Assembly: GCA_026996935.1 (NCBI GenBank)
Contig: JALWJW010000114.1
Location: forward strand, 1-5,664
DNA: 5,664 nt
Source of the DNA: Hyphomicrobiales bacterium
GTDB lineage: Bacteria > Pseudomonadota > Alphaproteobacteria > Rhizobiales > Aestuariivirgaceae
Reading direction: 5' to 3'
The notes under the pieces are model-generated. The model did not search any database and was not told the DNA's origin. It saw only the letters and a program-made list of their open reading frames with translations. Made by a program: the position numbers and the translations under genes. Numbering within the stretch: the stretch's first letter is position 1; the number at the start of each line of letters is the position of its first letter. Below, one piece after another: positions 1 to 5,664 of the stretch.

Positions 1-978
1 CAAAAAGGTATTCCGATGCAACCCACCCAAACGAGCAAATTCAGCATTTTCCAACCCAGGTATCTTACGAAAGACTTCTGTTTGCTCACCATATTTAAGT
101 TTGGTCTGAAAACCCACCATATTATACAACGTGCCCAAAGCGTTATCCTGACGCAATTGCAGAACAGCATAAGGCTTTACATCCGGGTTGTGTTTATTGG
201 TTAAGCCACGCGGTTTCATTGGCCCAAAGCGCAATGTTTCAGGTCCACGAGCAGCCATAACCTCAATAGGCAGACAACCGTTGAAATATGGCGTATCTTT
301 TTCCCATTCGGCAAACTCACCTTTATCACCATCAAGCAAGTCTTGAATAAGAGTATGGTATTGCTCCTCATCTAACGGGCAGTTGATATAATCAGCACCA
401 GTCCCACCAGGGCCTTCTTTGTCATATCGAGATTGAAACCAGGCAATATCGAAATTGATACTGTCTTTATGTACAATCGGCGCAATCGCATCAAAAAAGG
501 CTAACCCATCATCTCCCGTTATCTTGACCACATCTTGGGCCAACGCCATGGAGGTGAGGGGCCCTGTAGCAATAATAACATGTTCCCAATCTTGGGGTGG
601 TAGTCCTGCAATCTCACCGCGCTCAATCTTAATCAACGGATGAGCGTTCAAAGTGTCAGTAACTGTTTGCGAAAACCCTTCGCGGTCAACGGCAAGAGCG
701 CCCCCTGCGGGAAGTTTGGTTTTATCCGCCGCTGCCATTATGATAGAATCAGCCAACCGCATTTCAGCATGCAACAGGCCGACGGCATTGTTCTCAGCAT
801 CATCTGATCGAAAAGAATTCGAGCATACCAATTCAGCGCATTTATCCGTCTTGTGCGCATCTGTACCAACAACCCCGCGCATTTCGTGAATAATAACTTT
901 TACGCCAGCTTGTGCGGCCTGCCATGCAGCTTCAGAACCTGCTAAGCCACCACCGATAATATGTAAGATTTTTGTCAT
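1..978 (-). CDS. trmFO: TrmFO, folate/FAD-dependent tRNA (uracil-54-C5-)-methyltransferase (3' part outside window)
   Basis: TrmFO makes 5-methyluridine at position 54 of the tRNA T-loop, taking the carbon from methylenetetrahydrofolate and using reduced FAD; it acts in the cytoplasm. The ATG at 978 begins a reading frame that stays open to base 1, giving 326 residues of a family usually about 430-470 long, so the C-terminus is missing. Visible signatures are the N-terminal dinucleotide-binding loop IIGGGLAGSEAA (residues 7-18), the ELVCSNSFRSD block with Cys52, the FNGCLPIEVMAARGPETLRFGPMKPRGL block with Cys235, and KYGEQTEVFRKIPGLENAEFARLGGLHRNTF close to the window edge. In the Bacillus enzyme the two equivalent cysteines are the functional ones. 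The start is chosen because the FAD loop begins only a few residues later, as usual in this family. No Shine-Dalgarno sequence is seen; a hairpin lies five bases upstream. Identification is very secure. Confidence 0.97.
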   Translation of the reverse strand, partial: MTKILHIIGGGLAGSEAAWQAAQAGVKVIIHEMRGVVGTDAHKTDKCAELVCSNSFRSDDAENNAVGLLHAEMRLADSIIMAAADKTKLPAGGALAVDREGFSQTVTDTLNAHPLIKIERGEIAGLPPQDWEHVIIATGPLTSMALAQDVVKITGDDGLAFFDAIAPIVHKDSINFDIAWFQSRYDKEGPGGTGADYINCPLDEEQYHTLIQDLLDGDKGEFAEWEKDTPYFNGCLPIEVMAARGPETLRFGPMKPRGLTNKHNPDVKPYAVLQLRQDNALGTLYNMVGFQTKLKYGEQTEVFRKIPGLENAEFARLGGLHRNTFL

Positions 979-982
979 GATA

Positions 983-1016
983 AGCGCAGGCAATAAACTG
1001 TTTTATCGCCCGCGCC
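983..1016 (-). terminator. Hairpin between the propeller gene and trmFO, possible terminator or leader structure
   Basis: Two 14-base arms (984-997 and 1002-1015) enclose a 4-base loop. In minus-strand RNA all 14 positions pair, two of them as G-U, and a further G-U pair (983/1016) can extend the stem. In plus-strand RNA those same positions would be A-C mismatches, so the structure favours minus-strand transcripts. It begins 24 bases after the stop codon of the propeller gene, where a terminator would be expected, but the following bases (TTATC) are not a U-tract. It ends five bases before the trmFO ATG, so it could instead control trmFO translation. Confidence 0.45.
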
Positions 1017-1040
1017 AAGTAAAACTATTGTTTATTTATA

Positions 1041-2141
1041 TCAATAAACAGGAGCCACTTTATCGATTCCCTCAACAGGGTCAAAACGCAGAACTCTAAA
1101 TTGCCGTGTAGAGGCAAAATAAGTGTCCTTTCCCTTTATGAAATAATCAGGATAATCATAATTGGGCAGCTTTTTTAATTTGTATTCGGTGACTTCCTCA
1201 TCATCAGCACCTTTCACAGCAATTGAGTTCGTATTGCCAACGATGACACGGTTTTCATCGAACTCATAAAAAGCGCCATATTGACTATTGTCGCCAGTGG
1301 AAATGAAAGATGTTTCGCCTGAATCCTTCATAAGCACTCCACCAGTATTATTGGCTGGAAAAACGACAACGCCATCTTTTGAGCGAACCATATAGGCATC
1401 ACCCCACATTGAAAACCAACTGACATTGCGAGTGACTTTACCATCACCAACATTGATAATGACATGCTCGCTGGTTTTTTCATCATGCTTTTGTCTAAAC
1501 TCAGCCCGTTCAGAATAGCTCATGTCAGAGGTGGTTTCGGCCTTTTTTTCTTCAGGCGTTTTGATCGGCTTTGTGATCATGGAAATAACGGTCGCTGAGG
1601 GATCTACGACCAGATCAGCAGCTTGCCCCTTTACCTTAAATTTCTTTTCTTCTTTAAATGTTTCTCCATTAAGGACCCGGATTGTTGTATAATAAATTTT
1701 TTCTTTGTAGGCATAGCCGCTGGAAGCTACGACAATTTTATTGGCTTCAGGTGCATAAGAAAATTGCTTTGACTTTCTTATTTTCTTTTTAAGTTTCATA
1801 GTCTTAGCATCATAAATTCGGACAACATCACGGTAGTCTTGAATCAATAGATACTTACCGTCACTAGAGGTGGCCATCTCAATAGATTTGTGTTTTACCC
1901 AATGGCGACTGACAACTTTTAACGTCTCTGGATCAAGTTTATAGACAACTAAATTACTACCACCAGCATATAAAGTTGATCCATCAGGACTAAGCGCAAT
2001 AGAACTGATACCATCAGTATTTCGAGCTTGCGTCGTCGTTGTCTGTATAGTTGTAAGTGATGAAAAGCTCAATAAAGCGCCTAGAGCAAATGTTGAAATG
2101 CTCGGCAAACCAATGAAGTTACTCTTTCTTTTAAGGGACAT
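1041..2141 (-). CDS. Putative exported beta-propeller (WD40/YVTN-like) protein of unknown function
   Basis: I do not recognise a specific family. The 366-residue product starts with a basic stretch (MSLKRK) and a hydrophobic segment at about residues 9-30, then a Thr-rich stretch ending in TQA at 37-39, which looks like a signal peptide with cleavage near residue 39; an uncleaved anchor is possible. The rest reads as degenerate propeller blades: GISSIALSPDGSTLYAGG...VVYKLDPETLKVV (about 44-78), IEMATSSDGKYLLI...VVRIYDAKTMKLKKKI (87-121), SYAPEANKIVVASS...IRVLNGETFKEEKKF (128-168) and AADLVVDPSATVISMI (174-189), with weaker repeats to the end. A very charged stretch (about 191-225) interrupts the repeats. 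No catalytic motif is evident; a scaffold or binding role in the periplasm is inference. Start: ATG at 2141, with GGAG eight bases upstream. It lies 76 bases after uvrA and 62 bases before trmFO, with no obvious functional tie to either. Confidence 0.8.
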   Translation of the reverse strand: MSLKRKSNFIGLPSISTFALGALLSFSSLTTIQTTTTQARNTDGISSIALSPDGSTLYAGGSNLVVYKLDPETLKVVSRHWVKHKSIEMATSSDGKYLLIQDYRDVVRIYDAKTMKLKKKIRKSKQFSYAPEANKIVVASSGYAYKEKIYYTTIRVLNGETFKEEKKFKVKGQAADLVVDPSATVISMITKPIKTPEEKKAETTSDMSYSERAEFRQKHDEKTSEHVIINVGDGKVTRNVSWFSMWGDAYMVRSKDGVVVFPANNTGGVLMKDSGETSFISTGDNSQYGAFYEFDENRVIVGNTNSIAVKGADDEEVTEYKLKKLPNYDYPDYFIKGKDTYFASTRQFRVLRFDPVEGIDKVAPVY

Positions 2142-2148
2142 TCATAAA

Positions 2149-2154
2149 TCTCCA
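2149..2154 (-). promoter_or_regulatory. Shine-Dalgarno site of the propeller gene
   Basis: The minus strand reads TGGAGA here, with the GGAG core eight bases before the ATG at 2141. This supports that start over other in-frame choices. A second ATG four bases upstream (in ATGAATG) is out of frame. This is the clearest ribosome binding site in the window; neither uvrA nor trmFO has one as good. Confidence 0.7.
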
Positions 2155-2217
2155 AAAATGTTCCTTTACCCAAGGTCACAATACTAAAGATTTTCGTGAT
2201 GTCCAATAAAAATTATA

Positions 2218-5103
2218 CTATTCGGCAGCTTTTGGTTTGTTGTGGCGGGCTAAAATAGGCGCTAAAAAGGCTCCCGTATAAGAAAGTTTTTCTTTCACCA
2301 CATCTTCGGGGGTGCCTGCCGCAACAATTTCACCGCCACCGTCACCACCATCAGGTCCAAGATCAATAATCCAGTCAGCGGTTTTAATCACCTCAAGATT
2401 ATGCTCAATAACTACAACAGAATTGCCGTGCTCAACCAGTTCGTGCAACACTTCCAAAAGTTTTGCAACATCATGAAAATGTAAGCCCGTTGTCGGCTCA
2501 TCAAGCAAATAAAGTGTTTTGCCCGTAGCCCGCTTTGCCAGCTCTTTAGCCAGCTTTACCCGTTGGGCTTCACCACCAGAAAGGGTTGTTGCCTGTTGCC
2601 CGACTTTAATATAGCCAAGGCCAACGCGCTCAAGAGTAACCAATTTATCACGCACTGCAGGGACGGCTTTAAAGAAGTCAGATCCTTCGCTGACCGTCAT
2701 TTCTAAAACATCAGAAATGGACTTGCCTTTAAACTGAATTTCAAGTGTCTCACGATTATAGCGTTTGCCTTCGCAGGCATCACAAGTCACATAAACATCG
2801 GGTAAGAAGTGCATTTCGATTTTTATAACACCGTCACCTTTGCAGGTTTCACAACGCCCACCCTTTACATTAAACGAAAATCGCCCAGGTCCGTAACCGC
2901 GGGCTTTTGCTTCAGGCAGCCCTGCATACCACTCACGAATAGGCGTAAAAGCCCCTGTATAGGTCGCCGGGTTTGATCTGGGTGTTCGCCCAATCGGGGA
3001 TTGGTCAATATCAATGATTTTATCAAGATGCTCCAATCCTTCAATTCGATCATGAACAGATGGCATTGCGCGCGCATTCATTAATTTACGTGCAGCAGCA
3101 CGATAAACAGTATCAATCAGCAACGTGGATTTTCCACCACCAGAAACACCGGTCACACAGGTAAACACACCTAAAGGAATTTCAGCCGTTAAATTTTTAA
3201 GATTATTGGAACGCGCACCAATCACTTTTAACGTGCGGTTTTCTTTTGGTTTTCGCCGTTGTTTAGGTACTGGCACCTGCATCATGCCCGTCAGATATTT
3301 GCCTGTGAGTGATTGCGGATTGCTCATCACCTCATCGGGCGTTCCCTTGGCAACAATTTCCCCCCCATGAATACCAGCCCCCGGGCCAATATCTACAACA
3401 AAATCAGCCGTTCGGATCGCATCTTCATCATGCTCAACCACCAGCACGGTATTGCCCAAATCGCGCAAATGCACCAGAGTTTCCAACAAGCGTTCATTAT
3501 CGCGCTGATGCAGGCCGATCGAGGGTTCATCAAGAACGTACAAAACGCCCGTTAAGCCTGAACCGATTTGAGATGCGAGTCGAATCCGCTGACTTTCGCC
3601 ACCTGATAAAGTTCCAGATTTGCGCGACATGGTGAGGTACTCAAGCCCCACATCGACCAGAAATTTCAAACGATCACGGATTTCTTTTAAAATCCGACCG
3701 GCAATTTCTTGTTTTTGTTCGTTCAAATATTTATCAACACCATTAAACCAGTCACGCGCTGCTAAAATCGACATTTCCGAAACTTGACCAATATGCTTGC
3801 CACCGATTTTCACCGCCGCAGCTTGAGGTTTTAAGCGATACCCACCACATGCTTTACACGGATAATGGGTTTGGAACCGCGAGAGTTCTTCGCGCACCCA
3901 AGAGCTGTCAGTCTCACGCCAGCGCCTGTTGATGTTGCCCATAATACCTTCAAAAGGCTTTCGGGTTTTATAGCTGCGCAAACCATCATCATAGGTAAAG
4001 GTAATTTCTTCATCACCTGAACCGTTTAATATAACGTCACGAATCTTTGGTGATAATTCGTGCCAGGGCTTGGTCATTGAACCTTTATACTTACGGCAAA
4101 TTGCTTGCAGGGTCTGAGTGTAGTAGGGCGATGTATTGCCGGTTTTTGCCCAGGGCAAAATGGCCCCTTCGCGCAAACTCAAGGTTTTATCCGGCACCAC
4201 CAAGTCAGCCTCAAAACGCAATTCAGTTCCAAGGCCATCACAAGACGGGCAAGCCCCAAACGGATTGTTAAAAGAAAACAATCGAGGTTCAATCTCATCA
4301 ATCGTAAAGCCGGAAACCGGACAACAGAACCGTTCTGAAAATGTAATGCGTTCAGGCCCGCCATCTTCATCTTTTTTATCGGCAAATTCGGCCACGGCAA
4401 GGCCATCGGCCAACCCAAGCGCTGTTTCCAAAGAATCGGCAATGCGGTTGCCAAGATCATCTTTAATAACCAAGCGATCAACGACGACATCGATGTTGTG
4501 TTTGAATTTTTTATCAAGGGCAGGGACTTCGGCAATTTCATAAAAATCACCGTCCACTTTCACCCGTTGAAAACCTTGCTTCATAAGGTCAGCGAACTCT
4601 TTGCGATACTCACCTTTGCGGCCACGAACAATCGGCGCCAGTAAATATAGCCGACTGCCAGTCTCAAGCTTCATCAGCCGATCAACCATTTGCGTTACGG
4701 TTTGGCTTTCAATCGGTAAACCGGTGGCGGGTGAATAAGCAGTGCCTACGCGGGCAAAAAGTAACCGCATATAGTCATATATTTCAGTAACAGTTCCCAC
4801 AGTGGAGCGTGGATTCTTACTGGTGGTTTTTTGTTCAATAGAAATTGCCGGTGACAGACCATCAATCTGGTCCACATCAGGTTTTTGCATTAATTGCAAA
4901 AATTGCCGAGCATAAGCAGATAGACTTTCGACATAACGCCGCTGTCCTTCAGCATAAATAGTATCAAACGCCAGGGATGATTTCCCAGAACCTGAAAGGC
5001 CGGTAAAAACGATAAGACTATCGCGTGGTATTTCTAGCGATACATTTTTCAGATTGTGCTCACGCGCACCCTGAACATGAATAGATTTAAGTGGATTTGC
5101 CAT
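2218..5103 (-). CDS. uvrA: UvrABC system protein A, excision-repair damage-recognition ATPase
   Basis: UvrA dimers scan DNA for bulky lesions and load UvrB, starting nucleotide excision repair in the cytoplasm. The 961-residue product is full length for the family (about 940-970) and carries two ABC ATPase modules. The first has Walker A GLSGSGKSS (35-43), signature LSGGESQ (499-505) and Walker B with D-loop LYVLDEPSIGLH (521-532). The second has Walker A GVSGGGKST (652-660), signature LSGGEAQ (841-847) and LYLLDEPTTGLH (864-875). The module-2 zinc site is intact (Cys751, 754, 774, 777). In the module-1 site the second pair is present (Cys285, Cys288), but the first pair reads CCPVSG (260-265), so the usual second cysteine is Ser264; I recall this as common in alphaproteobacteria. 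Another CxxC lies at 416-419. The start ATG at 5103 gives the typical N-terminus (IHVQGAREHNLKN); the upstream AAGA is only a weak ribosome site. A possible LexA site and a palindrome precede it. Confidence 0.99.
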   Translation of the reverse strand: MANPLKSIHVQGAREHNLKNVSLEIPRDSLIVFTGLSGSGKSSLAFDTIYAEGQRRYVESLSAYARQFLQLMQKPDVDQIDGLSPAISIEQKTTSKNPRSTVGTVTEIYDYMRLLFARVGTAYSPATGLPIESQTVTQMVDRLMKLETGSRLYLLAPIVRGRKGEYRKEFADLMKQGFQRVKVDGDFYEIAEVPALDKKFKHNIDVVVDRLVIKDDLGNRIADSLETALGLADGLAVAEFADKKDEDGGPERITFSERFCCPVSGFTIDEIEPRLFSFNNPFGACPSCDGLGTELRFEADLVVPDKTLSLREGAILPWAKTGNTSPYYTQTLQAICRKYKGSMTKPWHELSPKIRDVILNGSGDEEITFTYDDGLRSYKTRKPFEGIMGNINRRWRETDSSWVREELSRFQTHYPCKACGGYRLKPQAAAVKIGGKHIGQVSEMSILAARDWFNGVDKYLNEQKQEIAGRILKEIRDRLKFLVDVGLEYLTMSRKSGTLSGGESQRIRLASQIGSGLTGVLYVLDEPSIGLHQRDNERLLETLVHLRDLGNTVLVVEHDEDAIRTADFVVDIGPGAGIHGGEIVAKGTPDEVMSNPQSLTGKYLTGMMQVPVPKQRRKPKENRTLKVIGARSNNLKNLTAEIPLGVFTCVTGVSGGGKSTLLIDTVYRAAARKLMNARAMPSVHDRIEGLEHLDKIIDIDQSPIGRTPRSNPATYTGAFTPIREWYAGLPEAKARGYGPGRFSFNVKGGRCETCKGDGVIKIEMHFLPDVYVTCDACEGKRYNRETLEIQFKGKSISDVLEMTVSEGSDFFKAVPAVRDKLVTLERVGLGYIKVGQQATTLSGGEAQRVKLAKELAKRATGKTLYLLDEPTTGLHFHDVAKLLEVLHELVEHGNSVVVIEHNLEVIKTADWIIDLGPDGGDGGGEIVAAGTPEDVVKEKLSYTGAFLAPILARHNKPKAAE

Positions 5104-5116
5104 TCTTAACTGATTA

Positions 5117-5131
5117 GATCAAAACCAGAAC
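5117..5131 (-). promoter_or_regulatory. Candidate LexA/SOS box upstream of uvrA
   Basis: The minus strand reads GTTC, seven bases, then GATC, which matches seven of the eight fixed positions of the alphaproteobacterial LexA consensus GTTC-N7-GTTC. It lies 14-28 bases before the uvrA start codon. uvrA is a common SOS-regulated gene, so the position makes sense biologically. A 7/8 match can also turn up by chance in a 90-base gap, roughly once in ten or more tries, so this is a candidate only. Confidence 0.4.
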
Positions 5132-5139
5132 ATAAGCAA

Positions 5140-5174
5140 CACACCTTACTGACAATAATTGTCAGTAAGGTGTG
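5140..5174. terminator. 35-bp near-perfect palindrome between the peptidase gene and uvrA
   Basis: Seventeen-base arms (5140-5156 and 5158-5174) are exact inverted complements around a single central base (5157). As RNA this would be a stem of about 16 pairs with a three-base loop, GC-richer at the outer end and AT-rich near the loop. It starts 21 bases after the stop codon of the upstream peptidase gene on the same strand, as a terminator would, but no run of T follows (TTGCTTATG). It ends 36 bases before the uvrA ATG and carries TTGTCA in each orientation, a possible -35 element, so an operator or a dual-purpose site is an alternative. The inverted repeat itself is certain; its role is inferred. 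Confidence 0.5.
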
Positions 5175-5195
5175 AAATTTACCTGAATGAACTTA

Positions 5196-5664
5196 TTAAG
5201 CTTTACGGCGTGATTTTTTACGGCGTTTGCCACAGCCATAATACCAGGAGCGGCGCTCGCCAACATCCAGATGAACGATTGAGCGGCCGCAATAAGTACC
5301 AACACCACCACGGCCCGACAGACTTGCAACATAACGGCGCAGGCTACTTTTGGATACCCCAGAAACTTTAATATCCGCCGCCATGCATTTTAAGTGCATT
5401 GAACGCCTGGCCCCACCAACACGGCGGTTGTGACGATAGGAGCGACAACCGGACGTGATGATAATTGAGCGCCCGTAATGCAATCGAATTTTTGTCAACA
5501 AATAACGCAAACGCGGATTTAGACCACGCGACTTGCCGATGGTGCGAGCAGATGACCTGCGTACAGGCGGTCGCAATGTACGGGTTTTAGACCTGTTGGC
5601 TCTACTAACGCGCTTAATAAACTTTGCCTTACGAATTGTCCGTTTTCGCACATTGCGGGTTTTT
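5196..5664 (-). CDS. MepK/YcbK-like (DUF882, peptidase M15 fold) murein peptidase, very basic, 5' end probably outside window
   Basis: Members of this family are zinc peptidases that cut peptidoglycan cross-links in the periplasm; E. coli MepK is the characterised one. Numbering from the GTG at 5651, the family blocks are SGCRSYRHNRRVGGARRSMHLKCMAADI (67-94) and GRGGVGTYCGRSIVHLDVGERRSW (113-136), matching the MepK pattern SGYRS...H-x6-D...GGVGYY...VHIDTG...W. Expected zinc ligands are His86, Asp93 and His127. Four cysteines (69, 89, 121, 140) could form disulfides if exported. The protein is extraordinarily basic: 46 Arg or Lys in 151 residues against three acidic residues, with basic tails at both ends. 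The GTG lacks a Shine-Dalgarno sequence, has no signal peptide after it, and the frame stays open to the window edge, so the true start and any export signal probably lie beyond 5664. The substrate is inferred from the family only. Confidence 0.82.
   Translation of the reverse strand, partial: KTRNVRKRTIRKAKFIKRVSRANRSKTRTLRPPVRRSSARTIGKSRGLNPRLRYLLTKIRLHYGRSIIITSGCRSYRHNRRVGGARRSMHLKCMAADIKVSGVSKSSLRRYVASLSGRGGVGTYCGRSIVHLDVGERRSWYYGCGKRRKKSRRKA

Noticed and set aside
16..889. Small plus-strand open frames at 16-204, 455-643 and 653-889
   Set aside because: They are antisense to the clearly coding trmFO frame and show no family resemblance.
1029..1050. Eight-base AT-rich inverted repeat spanning the stop codon of the propeller gene
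   Set aside because: The stem is short and consists almost only of A-T pairs around a six-base loop, so it would be unstable; it is likely chance in an AT-rich stretch.
2178..2206. Possible promoter for the propeller gene: TTGGAC, 17 bases, TATTGT on the minus strand
   Set aside because: Only three and four of six positions match the consensus hexamers, which is expected by chance in AT-rich spacer DNA.
2212..2217. Perfect TATAAT on the minus strand directly after the uvrA stop codon
   Set aside because: No plausible -35 element lies at the right distance upstream; a lone hexamer is weak evidence in this base composition.
3125..4550. Several overlapping open frames on both strands within this stretch (for example 3309-3635 and 4136-4543 on plus, 4179-4550 on minus)
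   Set aside because: They lie wholly inside uvrA, whose conserved protein sequence fully explains this DNA. They have no recognisable domains and look like shadow frames.
5159..5371. Plus-strand open frame of 70 codons starting in the palindrome
   Set aside because: It is antisense to the conserved catalytic blocks of the MepK-like gene and has no ribosome site or domain of its own.
1..5664. CRISPR arrays, tRNA or rRNA genes, insertion sequences, defence or toxin-antitoxin genes
   Set aside because: I read the gaps and gene ends for repeats, cloverleaf-like segments and transposase motifs and found none; almost all of the window is taken by four clear coding frames.

Overview
The window looks like ordinary chromosome from an alphaproteobacterium. 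The main reasons are a UvrA with what I recall as alphaproteobacterial hallmarks (a 'CPVSGF' version of the first zinc site and a 'GVSGGGKST' second Walker A) and a folate-dependent TrmFO, which in Proteobacteria is mostly found in the alpha and delta groups. Base composition leans towards AT by eye. I do not assign a genus.

All four genes are on the minus strand, so transcription runs from high to low coordinates. At the right edge is a very basic, MepK/YcbK-like (DUF882, peptidase M15 fold) murein peptidase (5196-5664), whose frame is still open at the window end. It is followed by a near-perfect 35-bp palindrome (5140-5174), then a candidate LexA/SOS site (5117-5131), then a full-length uvrA (2218-5103). 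Next comes a 366-residue putative exported beta-propeller protein of unknown function (1041-2141), which has a clear ribosome binding site. A hairpin (983-1016) lies directly before the start codon of trmFO (1-978), whose C-terminal part lies outside the window.

The genes do not form an obvious pathway: cell wall remodelling, nucleotide excision repair, an unknown exported protein and tRNA T-loop methylation. The hairpins between them suggest separate transcription units rather than one functional operon. No mobile element, CRISPR array, tRNA or rRNA is visible, and no gap without a gene exceeds about 95 bases. I see no convincing novel multi-gene system. The points most worth checking are the extreme charge of the peptidase, the palindrome and SOS-like site in front of uvrA, the structured and Shine-Dalgarno-free trmFO start, and the orphan propeller protein.
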